DNA of 36,380 nucleotides from Dehalococcoidia bacterium (GTDB lineage Bacteria; Chloroflexota; Dehalococcoidia; UBA2979): positions 1-36,380 of the forward strand of contig JAIBBD010000019.1 in assembly GCA_019694855.1 (NCBI GenBank), in the 5' to 3' direction. The notes beneath the pieces are model-generated. The model was not told where the DNA came from, searched no databases, and saw only the letters and a program-made list of their open reading frames with translations. Position 1 is the stretch's first letter. Every line of letters starts with the position of its first letter. The position numbers and the translations under genes are program-made. This document shows positions 8,294 through 16,097 of the stretch, one piece after another.

Positions 8294-9823
8294 ATGAGTG
8301 AAACGGAGCCGGCCATCACCACCGAGACCCCTTCTTCAGAAGCCGGCGCCTCAGACTCGCTTCCCCGCAGCTCCCATCCCCTCGACCCGATCTTTCACCC
8401 ACGCGGCGTCGCCGTCGTCGGGGTTTCCTCGCGCGCGGACCCCGAGGGACGCATGGGGGGCATCTTCCTGAACGCCCTCGTCATGCAGGGCTACCCGAAG
8501 GAGTACCTCTACCCGGTCAACCCGAAGATGGAAGAGGTGCTCGGCATCAAGTGCTACCCGAGCGTCCTCGAGTGCCCGGACCCCGTCGACCACGTGATTT
8601 CTCAGATCCCGGCGGCCGGGCTCGCCGAGCTGGTCGACCAGTGCATCGAGAAAGGCGTGCGTTCGATCCACTCGTTCACGGCCGGCCTTGCCGAGACCGG
8701 CGAGCCCGAGCTGATCGAGGCCGAGCGCGAGATCATCGAGAAGGTGAAGGCCGCGGGCGTCCGCTTCATCGGCCCCAACTGCATGGGCCTCTACGTCCCC
8801 GGCGTCGGCCTCTCGTTCATGCCGATGCTGCCGGAGGACCCCGGCAACGTGTTCATGCTGTCGCAGTCCGGCGCCAATGCGAACACCATCCTGCGCAGCC
8901 TCGGCGAACGTGGCCTCCGCTTCTCAAAGGGCGTCTCGTTCGGCAACGGCGCCGACGTGCGAGCGCACGAGTTGCTCGACTACGCCCTCGCCGACCCGCA
9001 GTCGGAATACGTCGTCGGCTACATGGAGGGCGTCCAGGACGCCCGCCGGTTCTTCGAACGGCTCAAGCAGGTGGCTGTCGCGAAGCCGACCATCATCCTC
9101 AAAGGTGGCATCACCTCCGACGGCGCGCGCGCAGCGCACTCGCACACCGGCTCGCTGGCGGGCTCCATCGAGATCTTCGACGCCATGTGCCGGCAAGCCG
9201 GCGCCTGGCGCGCCGAGAGCATGGACGAGCTGCTCGACCTTGCGACGATGGTCACGACCTCAGTGCGCGACGTGAAAGGCCCGAACGTGGCGCTGATCGG
9301 CGCCGGCGGCGGCTTTGCCGTGCTCTCCTCGGATCAGCTCGCGCTGGTTGGCCTCACACTGCCGCCGCTGCCCGAGGAGGTGCAGGCCGAACTGCGCGAG
9401 TTTGTGCCGGTCGCGGGCACGAGCGTCCGCAACCCGGTCGACGTCACCTTCGGCCGCGATCACCCACTCGACTTCGTGAGCGAGCCTGACCTCACGCGCC
9501 GCCTCTTCGAAGTGATTGCGAACTCGCACTCGACTGACGTCATTCTCACGACCGTCGGCGGCCCCTGGCGGCCCGGCAGCGACACCAGCCGCGATGAAGA
9601 GGACCGTCACTTCCGCGCGGCGATCGAGGAGTTCTCGCGCATCCAGGAGCGCACTGGCGTGCCCATCGTCATGGTGCAGGACGAGCGGCGCGTGCGCCGC
9701 GTCACCCAGTTCGCGCACCAGAAGCGCATCGCCATCGTGCCGACCGTGACTCGCGCCGGAAAGGGCATCGCGGACCTCCTCGCGTGGCGCAAGGAGCGCG
9801 AGGGCCTGCCGTCGATCCTGTAA
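8294..9823 (+). CDS. NDP-forming acyl-CoA ligase alpha-type protein (CoA-binding + succinyl-CoA-ligase-like domains)
   Basis: A 509-residue protein matching the alpha part of ADP-forming acetate-CoA ligases. A Rossmann CoA-binding domain (PIFHPRGVAVVGVSSRADPEGR, near 30) leads to YPVNPKMEEVLGIKCYPSV and GVRFIGPNCMGLY. The first ligase domain has SQSGANANTILRSLGERGLRFSKGVS... and the second has LKGGITSDGARAAHSHTGSLAGS, which contains the region of the phosphorylated histidine. Full enzymes of about 700 residues add an ATP-grasp beta part; that part is missing here and is not encoded nearby. It would join an organic acid to CoA only with a separate beta subunit. It sits between the two ACAD genes. 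Confidence 0.85.
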   Translation: MSETEPAITTETPSSEAGASDSLPRSSHPLDPIFHPRGVAVVGVSSRADPEGRMGGIFLNALVMQGYPKEYLYPVNPKMEEVLGIKCYPSVLECPDPVDHVISQIPAAGLAELVDQCIEKGVRSIHSFTAGLAETGEPELIEAEREIIEKVKAAGVRFIGPNCMGLYVPGVGLSFMPMLPEDPGNVFMLSQSGANANTILRSLGERGLRFSKGVSFGNGADVRAHELLDYALADPQSEYVVGYMEGVQDARRFFERLKQVAVAKPTIILKGGITSDGARAAHSHTGSLAGSIEIFDAMCRQAGAWRAESMDELLDLATMVTTSVRDVKGPNVALIGAGGGFAVLSSDQLALVGLTLPPLPEEVQAELREFVPVAGTSVRNPVDVTFGRDHPLDFVSEPDLTRRLFEVIANSHSTDVILTTVGGPWRPGSDTSRDEEDRHFRAAIEEFSRIQERTGVPIVMVQDERRVRRVTQFAHQKRIAIVPTVTRAGKGIADLLAWRKEREGLPSIL

Positions 9824-9845
9824 CTGCACGAGGCCCGACCACGCC

Positions 9846-9851
9846 TATAAT
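9846..9851 (+). promoter_or_regulatory. Perfect -10 hexamer before acyl-CoA dehydrogenase 2
   Basis: TATAAT lies 32 bases upstream of the ATG at 9884, between the ligase stop and the start. The -35 position (about 9823-9828) is poor. It suggests the second ACAD has its own transcript even though the gap is only 60 bases. Confidence 0.5.
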
Positions 9852-9883
9852 CCTCGCGACGACACGGCGAGGAGGAGGCGACG

Positions 9884-11089
9884 ATGGACTGGGAAGACAG
9901 CGCCGAGCAGGCGGCGTTCCGGCAGGACGTGCGTTCGTTCATCCAGCAGCGGCTGCCGGAGTTCTACCGGCGGCCGAAGGAGGACGACGACCCCGAGACC
10001 GACTGGCAGCACGACATGTTCCTCGGGACCGACGATGCGAAGGCGGCCGCGCGCGAGTGGATCGATGCGCTCGCTGAGCGCGGCTGGAGTGCGCCCCATT
10101 GGCCGAAGGAGTACGGCGGCGGCGGGCTCTCCACGATCGAGCAGTTCATCTTCAAGCAGGAGCTCGCCCTCGCCCATGCGCCCGAGGTCGGCGGCGTGAA
10201 TGGCGTCGGCCAGTTCGGCCCCACCCTCCTCGTGCACGGCACCGAGGAACAGAAGAAGAAGTTCCTGCCTCCGACCCTGACCGGGGAGTACCTCTGGGCG
10301 CAGGGCTACTCGGAGCCCGGCGCGGGTTCCGACCTTGCCTCATTGCAGACGCGCGCCGTTCGCGAGGGCGACGAGTGGGTCGTCAACGGCCAGAAGCTCT
10401 GGACCTCGAACGCCCACAAGTCGAACTGGATCTTCATGCTCGTGCGCACCGACCCGGACGCCCCGAAGCATCGAGGCATCTCGTTCCTCTTCACGAGCAT
10501 GGAAGTACCCGGCCTCACCGTGCGCCCGATCATCAGCGCCGGCTGGCGGCACGCGACCAACGAGACCTTCTACGAGGACGTGCGCATCCCCGCGGACCAG
10601 ATCGTCGGGGAGGTGAACCGCGGCTGGTACGTCGGCATGACGCTCCTCGACTTCGAGCGGGCCGGCATCGCGGGGGCCACCGAGCAGCGCCGCACGATGG
10701 GCGAGCTGGCCGAGCGCGCCAAGAGCGACCCGCTCGCCCGCCGCGCCCTCGTCCGCAACGACATCACCGACCGCGTCATCGAGACCGAGGTCGGCTACAA
10801 CCTCTCGCTGCGCATCGCCTCGATGCAGGCGCGAGGCCTCATCCCCAACTACGAGGCCTCAATGGGGAAGATGTACTCCTCGGAACTCAGCCAGCGCATT
10901 GCGCGCACCGGCATGAAGACCTACGGCCTCTACGCCAACATCTGGTCACCGGACGACGAGTACACCCCGCTGCGCGCCCGCCACACCCGCGCCTACATCC
11001 GCACGATCCCCTCGACGATCGCAGGCGGCTCGAGCGAGATCCAGCGCAACATCATCGCCACGCGCGGCCTGGGGCTGCCGCGCGGCTAG
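9884..11089 (+). CDS. Acyl-CoA dehydrogenase, copy 2
   Basis: A 401-residue paralogue of the 6932 gene with the same landmarks in order: MDWEDSAEQAAFRQDVR at the start, EYGGGGLSTIEQFIFKQE, GYSEPGAGSDLASLQ, SAGWRHATNETFYEDVRIP, PNYEASMGKMYSSELSQR and the same 16-residue end from SEIQRNI to GLPRG. Differences cluster at residues 30-45 and 265-290 (loop between helices), where chain-length selectivity may change. GAGGAGGAGG precedes the ATG. It ends the catabolic block at a strong hairpin. The pair could be isozymes or two subunits of a heterotetramer; the sequence does not decide between these. Confidence 0.93.
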   Translation: MDWEDSAEQAAFRQDVRSFIQQRLPEFYRRPKEDDDPETDWQHDMFLGTDDAKAAAREWIDALAERGWSAPHWPKEYGGGGLSTIEQFIFKQELALAHAPEVGGVNGVGQFGPTLLVHGTEEQKKKFLPPTLTGEYLWAQGYSEPGAGSDLASLQTRAVREGDEWVVNGQKLWTSNAHKSNWIFMLVRTDPDAPKHRGISFLFTSMEVPGLTVRPIISAGWRHATNETFYEDVRIPADQIVGEVNRGWYVGMTLLDFERAGIAGATEQRRTMGELAERAKSDPLARRALVRNDITDRVIETEVGYNLSLRIASMQARGLIPNYEASMGKMYSSELSQRIARTGMKTYGLYANIWSPDDEYTPLRARHTRAYIRTIPSTIAGGSSEIQRNIIATRGLGLPRG

Positions 11090-11111
11090 TCTGTTTGGCT
11101 CTCGCCCAGTC

Positions 11112-11147
11112 AACGAAGGAGGCGGCGCGGATCCCGCCTCCTTCGTT
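11112..11147. terminator. Strong terminator closing the catabolic block
   Basis: A 14-bp perfect inverted repeat, AACGAAGGAGGCGG (11112-11125) and CCGCCTCCTTCGTT (11134-11147) with an 8-base loop, followed by GTT. It lies 22 bases past the ACAD stop. Confidence 0.85.
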
Positions 11148-11376
11148 GTTCCCCGAACGGAGCAATCGAGCTGTGCGCAACGCCTTTACCGCCCTCGCGC
11201 GTTGCAAAAGCGTGACAATTGCGCATGTTTGACGCACAATCGTCGCTCATCGCGAATGCCGACTTACGTCCGACGGGGCGCCTTGATTACGAGCGGACCT
11301 TGTAAGCGACAGGAAGAGGAACCAGACCCAGCGTCCCCGTGGGGGGAGACGCGCCAACCTGAGACTGCTCATCCGC
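11148..11376. other. 229-base leader of the PAS-LuxR regulator gene
   Basis: No gene seen. It holds an inverted pair GCAACGC / GCGTTGC (about 11178-11206), a weak TTGACG-N17-GCGAAT promoter candidate (11229-11257), and a small GC hairpin around 11330-11352 (GCGTC...GACGC). Base composition is less GC-rich than the flanking genes, as expected of a regulatory region. Confidence 0.4.
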
Positions 11377-12495
11377 ATGACGCCACCCGTCCGAAAGAGA
11401 GCCGGCGCCCAGGCACTCGACCCGACGACTGTCGACGCCCTTCCCGACCAGATCGCGGTCATCGACCGCGATGGCGTGATCGTGTGGGTAAACGAGGCCT
11501 GGACTGACTTCGCCCGTAGCGCCGGCGCTTCCGACGAGGTCTGCCAGGGTGTGGGGACACACTACCTCGACGAGTGCCGCCGGGTGGCGGCCCAGGGGAG
11601 CGCCGAAGCAGCTCAATCCCTGGCCGCCATCGAGTCCGTACTGAACGGTGAACAAGCGCGGGCCTCTGCTCGCTACTCCTGCCGCACATCCGAGTGGCGC
11701 CGGTCGTTCGAGTTGACCGCTTCCGGCCTCGGCCTCGGAAATGGCGCGATCCTCGTGCATCACGACGTGAGCGCTACCGACGACGCCGAGGAGCACGGCG
11801 GGGTTGCCTCGGACGCGGCAGCCGCATCGACGGGCTGGCCCGTCGGGGGCGCAGCGGAGCTGCCGTCGTTCGGACGCCACGACAACGCGCTGCTCGATGC
11901 GATTCCGGACCTGATGTTCGAAGTCGACAGCGACGCGCGGATCCTCAGCTTCCGGCCCGCGCGCGACTTCGACCCGTACCTGCCTCCGGCGGAGTTCCTC
12001 GGACGTCGAGTGACTGATGTCCTGCCCTCCCCGGTCGGCGACCGGCTGGCCGACGCCATCGCCGTGGCGTTCGACACTGGCGTAATTCAGGTCGTCGCAT
12101 ACCAGCTCGAAGTCGCCGACGAAGCGCGTGACTACGAAGCCCGCGTAATTCGCGCGACCGAGTCCGTCGCCTTTGGCATCGTCCGCGACTACACAACGCA
12201 GCGCCGCGAGCAGCTGGAGACTGATCGCCGCCGCGAGGTCGAGGAGCTCGAAGGCCTCGTGGAGCGCCAGCTCCTGCGCCGCAATCCATACCAGCTGACG
12301 TTTCGCGAGTTGACCGTGCTCAACCTCGTCGCGGCTGGCCTCGCCGATAAAGCAATTGCTGAACGCCTCGTGTTAAGCACGTACACGGTGAACAAGCATG
12401 TGGCGCACATTTTGGCCAAAATGGGCGTTCAATCGCGCACCCAGGCGGCAATGCAGGCGCAGCGAGACGGTCTGCTGGCGGTCGATCCGGACTGA
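11377..12495 (+). CDS. PAS-domain LuxR-family transcriptional regulator
   Basis: A 372-residue cytosolic sensor-regulator. The first PAS-like domain spans about 17-130 (LPDQIAVIDRDGVIVWVNEAW...), the second about 167-275 (LDAIPDLMFEVDSDARILSFRP...FGIVRDYTTQRR). A coiled linker (QLETDRRREVEELEGLVERQ) follows, then a GerE/LuxR helix-turn-helix at about 300-360 (LTFRELTVLNLVAAGLADKAIAERLVLSTYTVNKHVAHILAKMGVQSR). No receiver domain or membrane span is seen. The ATG has only a weak ribosome site. It lies 206 bases before the filament operon on the same strand and is the obvious candidate to control it; the ligand is unknown. Confidence 0.87.
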   Translation: MTPPVRKRAGAQALDPTTVDALPDQIAVIDRDGVIVWVNEAWTDFARSAGASDEVCQGVGTHYLDECRRVAAQGSAEAAQSLAAIESVLNGEQARASARYSCRTSEWRRSFELTASGLGLGNGAILVHHDVSATDDAEEHGGVASDAAAASTGWPVGGAAELPSFGRHDNALLDAIPDLMFEVDSDARILSFRPARDFDPYLPPAEFLGRRVTDVLPSPVGDRLADAIAVAFDTGVIQVVAYQLEVADEARDYEARVIRATESVAFGIVRDYTTQRREQLETDRRREVEELEGLVERQLLRRNPYQLTFRELTVLNLVAAGLADKAIAERLVLSTYTVNKHVAHILAKMGVQSRTQAAMQAQRDGLLAVDPD

Positions 12496-12518
12496 GATCG
12501 CGAGCATCCGAGTAGCTA

Positions 12519-12545
12519 AGAACCGGTAGTTTCCTACCGAGTTCT
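12519..12545. promoter_or_regulatory. Imperfect palindrome between regulator and filament operon
   Basis: AGAAC+CGGTAG, loop TTTC, then CTACCG+A+GTTCT give 11 base pairs with one bulged A. No T run follows. It lies 24 bases after the regulator stop and 24 upstream of a candidate promoter, so it could be a terminator stem or the binding site of the LuxR-type regulator. Confidence 0.45.
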
Positions 12546-12568
12546 AGGCATGGAACCCCCGCCACGCG

Positions 12569-12701
12569 TTGTCTGAGGCCGAGCGCAAACCTCTACTGGT
12601 TCTGAATGTCCAATCCCACGGTCTGCCGTCTCAGCAGACGCGTACGGACGGACGTTCCGTGTCGTTGGTCTTGACCTCAATGCACGCTCGGAGGTGTACA
12701 A
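12569..12701 (+). promoter_or_regulatory. Candidate promoter and structured leader of the filament operon
   Basis: TTGTCT (12569-12574), 17 bases, TCTACT (12592-12597) matches the sigma-70 pattern at 4 of 6 positions in each half. The leader of about 98 bases then has hairpins GTCTGC/GCAGAC (12621-12639) and ACGGA-CGT-TCCGT (12648-12660). GGAGG at 12690-12694 serves the ATG at 12702. Confidence 0.4.
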
Positions 12702-13505
12702 ATGCGGCGACCGTTCCGGCACGTCGGCGTACTGATGATCGTGGGGATCGCCGCCCTCGGTCTCATCGCCGCGGCCTATACACTGTGGTACGAGGATCTG
12801 AGCCTCACCGCGAACGTCTCGACGGCCCAGTTCGACGTCGACTGGTCATGCCAGACCGGCGTCGGCACAGCGCCTGATGGCGCGGGCACGAACACGACCA
12901 ACAACCAGACGTGTACCGCGGCCACCCGCGACACCGTCGCCATCCTCACCACGGCCGCGACGACGACCAACCCAACGCTGGCCTGGGCGGACTTCACGGA
13001 TCAGGGCGACAGCCCGTCCACGGTGCCCGACACCAAGTACAGCCAGACCTGCTCCAATCCCGTCATCGGTAACAACGCTGCCGGTGCCAACGGCAATACA
13101 GGCAACAACAACACCCTGACGCTGACGATGACTGGTCTGTATCCGTTCGCCGGCTGCAAATTCGCTCTGGATATCGATGTGCCCACCGGCAACTACGTCC
13201 CGGCGCATTTCTCCCTCACGGCTGAGTCAAACAACAGCAATGGCGCCGTCAAAGTGCTCGCACCGACGGCGACCGGAGCCTGCGCTCAAATCGCGGCGGC
13301 ACTGAGTCAGACCTCCGCGACCGTGCCGGCCGTCATTACGGATGGGACAAATCCCATTCAGCTGCATCCCGGCGAGCACCTGTTCTGCACGTTCCTGATC
13401 TACCTGCAGGAACTGAACGCATCGAGCGCGACCGTGGCCGAGAACACCTCGTTCACGATCACCGCGACGATCAAGGCGCACCAGTTCAACGAGCCCGCAC
13501 CTTAG
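12702..13505 (+). CDS. Exported TasA/camelysin-like filament subunit candidate 1
   Basis: A 267-residue secreted protein. The basic start MRRPFRHVG leads to a membrane span (VLMIVGIAALGLIAAA), then YTLWYEDLSLTANVSTAQFDVDWSC. This layout (span, aromatic pair, acidic residue, beta strand of alternating hydrophobics) is that of SipW-cognate proteins such as TasA, CalY and archaeal bundling pilins. The mature part is Thr/Asn/Ala-rich with few charges and five later cysteines, and ends TITATIKAHQFNEPAP, a long final strand. It is the first and longest of the three small subunits and is followed by a strong hairpin, so it could be the major subunit. Fold call is inference from pattern. Confidence 0.7.
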   Translation: MRRPFRHVGVLMIVGIAALGLIAAAYTLWYEDLSLTANVSTAQFDVDWSCQTGVGTAPDGAGTNTTNNQTCTAATRDTVAILTTAATTTNPTLAWADFTDQGDSPSTVPDTKYSQTCSNPVIGNNAAGANGNTGNNNTLTLTMTGLYPFAGCKFALDIDVPTGNYVPAHFSLTAESNNSNGAVKVLAPTATGACAQIAAALSQTSATVPAVITDGTNPIQLHPGEHLFCTFLIYLQELNASSATVAENTSFTITATIKAHQFNEPAP

Positions 13506-13522
13506 CTCGCTCCTCCTGACGT

Positions 13523-13560
13523 GGCGGGGCTGCCGGATGCCGCAATCCGGCGGCCCCGCC
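13523..13560 (+). terminator. 16-bp hairpin inside the filament operon
   Basis: GGCGGGGCTGCCGGAT (13523-13538), loop GCCGCA, ATCCGGCGGCCCCGCC (13545-13560): 16 pairs with one T-G wobble, 17 bases past the first subunit stop and 19 before the next start. No T run follows. It may act as a partial terminator or as a 3' shield that raises mRNA of the first gene over the rest. Confidence 0.7.
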
Positions 13561-13579
13561 TCACTCCTCGGAGCAGTCG

Positions 13580-14179
13580 ATGTATGTGAACCGCCGGATG
13601 CTTGGAGCGCTCATGATTGTGGCGCTCCTCGCCACGGCGCTGCTGGGTGCGGCGGGCACCACCTGGTACGAGGGCCTTACGGCGTCTGCCAGCGTCGCAA
13701 CAACCTCGCTCGACGCGAGCGTCTCCTGCTCCTCACTGAGCGAGACAGACCCCAACAACAACGTTGCGCCGACATCAGCGGCCAACGGCACATACGGCTG
13801 GCAGCTCACCCTGCCCGGCGCGTACGCCGGCTACGCGCTGAGCTGCAACTACACCATAACCAACACCGCACCCGTTGCCTGGCATGTCGAGACGCTCACG
13901 GTCGTGGTCACCGCTCCCGGCGGCGGCACCTCGAGCGCCACCTGCACCCTCGGAGCATCCTGCGCGTACACCGGCACCTACTTCGACCTGAGCATCCCTG
14001 ACACGCGCGGATGCCAGGTGCACCAGTCGCCCGCCACCCCATCGACGCTCACGGGAGCATTCACGATCACCTTCACCGACGCACCAGCCGCCTCCCAGAG
14101 CTGGAGCGTGAAGGTCACGTACCGCGTCCAGCAGTGGAACGAAAGCGTCTACGCCTCCTGCGGAGTGCTGCGCCCGTGA
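13580..14179 (+). CDS. Exported TasA/camelysin-like filament subunit candidate 2
   Basis: A 199-residue protein with the same plan as the first subunit: MYVNRRMLG, a span (ALMIVALLATALLGAAG), then TTWYEGLTASASVATTSLDASVSC, aligning W-Y-E and the following strand with gene 12702. Central motifs YAGYALSCNYTITNT and ATCTLGASCAYTGTYFDL carry cysteines. The end, SWSVKVTYRVQQWNESVYASCGV, again resembles a long terminal strand, with a cysteine near the end. GGAG lies 6 bases before the ATG. The stop overlaps the GTG start of the signal peptidase (GTGA), so translation is coupled. Confidence 0.7.
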   Translation: MYVNRRMLGALMIVALLATALLGAAGTTWYEGLTASASVATTSLDASVSCSSLSETDPNNNVAPTSAANGTYGWQLTLPGAYAGYALSCNYTITNTAPVAWHVETLTVVVTAPGGGTSSATCTLGASCAYTGTYFDLSIPDTRGCQVHQSPATPSTLTGAFTITFTDAPAASQSWSVKVTYRVQQWNESVYASCGVLRP

Positions 14180-15423
14180 GCCAGGCGAGCGTCGACCTGA
14201 GGGCCACGGCTTCCCACCAACCCCGGCCATTCCCGGCCCGAGGCGTGCTCGTGGCTCTGCTGGCCGTGGCAGCGCTGGCTGGCGGGAATGCGTTCGCCTT
14301 CGAGGTGATCCCGGGACAGGTCACAGCGCTGTGGGGCCCGTACGGCCTGGCAGGCGCCGGATGGCTCCTGGCCGCGATGATCGCGCTGGTTGCCGCCCGA
14401 CTGGTCCCGCCGCTGGAACTCGGGCAACAGGCGGATCGCACGCAGGTGCTTCAACTCGCCGCGATCGTCGGCGTGTACCTGGTCGTCGTGCAGCTGCTGG
14501 TGGGGGCTTTCGCCGGGTTCGGCCGCTCCCCATTCGACCACTCCCCAGAATGGCTCGCCATCAACTCGTTCTTCGGGTTCGCGCCGCTTCTGGCCGGCGA
14601 GGCCGCGCGCCTCGCGCTCCTCCGTTCACTCGGCAGCGCGAGCCTCACTCTCGCGCTGCTCGTCGCGAGCGTCCTGGTGGTAATCGCGCGGCTGCCCCTC
14701 GAGAGCTTCGGGGTAAACGGGTTCCCCGCTCAGGCGGAGTTCTGGGGCGGTACGTTCATTCCGCTCACAGCCGTCGGTCTGGTAGCGGGGATCTATGCGC
14801 TCTATGGCGGCCTGCGCGCCAGCCTCCTGGTCACTGCCCCCCTGGTCGCCTTCCACTACCTCTCCCCCGCACTCCCCGGTGGGGATTGGCCTCTGCTCGC
14901 GCTCGCGGGTGTCGCCGGACCGGCCACCGCACTCTGGATGAGCGAGAGTGTGTTCACAGCGGACGAGGCGTCAGCGGTGACCGCCACTCGAGGCGGACCG
15001 TTCGCCAGACTCGGGGCTCCGTCCGTGGGTTGGACCGTCACGGCCGTGATCGCGCTCGCGATCTTCTGGTTCACGTTCGGGTTCTATGGCTTCCAGCCAG
15101 CATTCATCCCCAGCAGCTCCATGTCGCCCTTGCTGAACCGAGGCGACGTCGTGCTCGTCGGGCCGGTCAGCGCCGACAACGTCGAGGTCGGCGACATCGT
15201 GCTCTACGAGCTGGGACCGCACGTCAAGATCCTTCACCGCGTGATCGAAATCCGTCAGACGCCCTCCGGGAGTCGCCAGTTCATCACCAAGGGAGACGCC
15301 AACAACACCGACGACCTGCTCCCCGTCGAAGAACAGCAGCTCCGCGGCGAACTGCTCGGCAGCGTCCCAAAGGTCGGATGGCTCCCGCTGAAGCTGTCCG
15401 AATGGCTGAGAGCGCACCGCTGA
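14176..15423 (+). CDS. Signal peptidase I of SipW/ER type with long multi-span N-terminal domain
   Basis: A 415-residue protein from the GTG that overlaps the previous stop. Residues 1-285 are an unusual membrane domain with about eight hydrophobic stretches. One further span (VGWTVTAVIALAIFWFTFGFYG) leads to the S26 peptidase domain. Catalytic Ser315 is in SSSMSPLLNRGD. The lysine of ordinary bacterial enzymes is replaced by His354 in KILHRVIEI, and Asp374/379/380 lie in TKGDANNTDD: the Ser-His-Asp set of SipW, archaeal and ER signal peptidases. It probably removes the leaders of the four exported neighbours. Usual SipW is about 190 residues, so the N-terminal extension is distinctive. Its stop overlaps the next ATG. 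Confidence 0.88.
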   Translation: MSQASVDLRATASHQPRPFPARGVLVALLAVAALAGGNAFAFEVIPGQVTALWGPYGLAGAGWLLAAMIALVAARLVPPLELGQQADRTQVLQLAAIVGVYLVVVQLLVGAFAGFGRSPFDHSPEWLAINSFFGFAPLLAGEAARLALLRSLGSASLTLALLVASVLVVIARLPLESFGVNGFPAQAEFWGGTFIPLTAVGLVAGIYALYGGLRASLLVTAPLVAFHYLSPALPGGDWPLLALAGVAGPATALWMSESVFTADEASAVTATRGGPFARLGAPSVGWTVTAVIALAIFWFTFGFYGFQPAFIPSSSMSPLLNRGDVVLVGPVSADNVEVGDIVLYELGPHVKILHRVIEIRQTPSGSRQFITKGDANNTDDLLPVEEQQLRGELLGSVPKVGWLPLKLSEWLRAHR

Positions 15424-16097
15424 TGCGACCCCGGCGGCGTCTCCTGCGCCGGTTGTATCCAGTCGCCGCCATCGCCGGACTACTCTTGTTCGCCGTCGTC
15501 GCACTGGCGTACCGGCAGGCGATACGGCCCGTGAGCGCGCTCTGGTCGCAGGACCTGACCATCGACGCGTCAATCTCCGTGGCCGCTCAGAACCAGACGT
15601 TGTACTTGCGCTGCAGCACCGGCGCGACCGCATGCACGGTGAACAACACCACCCCGCCCGCCAGTAACGTACTCGTCGGCACGAATCCCTCACCCAACGG
15701 CGGGAGCGCCTCGTTGGGGAACAACGCGTCCGTCACCCTCAAGTCCGCCAGCCTGACCCGGATCAACAGTCGCAAGAGCTGGACCGTCAACCTCCGCATC
15801 ACTGGCACGGCGGTCACGACCGGGCAGGTTCGACTCTGGTACGTCACCCCAGCGTCATCCGCGTGCGGCACCCCGCCCGCGGCGAGTGCGACAAACTACA
15901 TCGCGGGCGCATCGCTTGCCTCACCCGCATTTCCGGTCGGCACGGTCGTGGTCCCCCTCACCGCTGGTACGGCGACGACGGGGGTCCCCGCGAGCACGGT
16001 CGCCCTGTGCCTGCGCGTTGACCGCGCGGGCGGCGGAGGCAACGTCGTGATCTCCACGACAGGGCTGTCCACCGTGGGCGGACCGTTCACGCCCTGA
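15423..16097 (+). CDS. Exported filament-associated protein 3 (short TasA-like plan)
   Basis: A 224-residue protein that starts at an ATG sharing its first A with the peptidase stop. MRPRRRLLRRLYP is strongly basic, followed by the span VAAIAGLLLFAVVALAY and then PVSALWSQDLTIDASISVAAQN. The W-x-(Q/E)-D-L and the ensuing strand align with the first two subunits. The mature part is Ser/Thr/Asn-rich (ASLGNNASVTLKSASLTRIN) with four cysteines and many predicted beta strands. The role is likely minor subunit or tip/base adaptor. It is recognised only by its N-terminal pattern and operon position. Its stop overlaps the start of the next gene. Confidence 0.65.
   Translation: MRPRRRLLRRLYPVAAIAGLLLFAVVALAYRQAIRPVSALWSQDLTIDASISVAAQNQTLYLRCSTGATACTVNNTTPPASNVLVGTNPSPNGGSASLGNNASVTLKSASLTRINSRKSWTVNLRITGTAVTTGQVRLWYVTPASSACGTPPAASATNYIAGASLASPAFPVGTVVVPLTAGTATTGVPASTVALCLRVDRAGGGGNVVISTTGLSTVGGPFTP

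Noticed and set aside
14011-14175. Longer start for the signal peptidase, 55 residues upstream
   Set aside because: The extra part lies inside the previous subunit gene and is Arg/His-rich shadow sequence. GTG 14176 overlaps that gene's stop, matching the other couplings.
14331-15422. 364-codon upstream extension of the 15423 gene
   Set aside because: Arg/Pro-rich out-of-frame reading of the peptidase gene. The ATG at 15423 begins a clear leader sequence.
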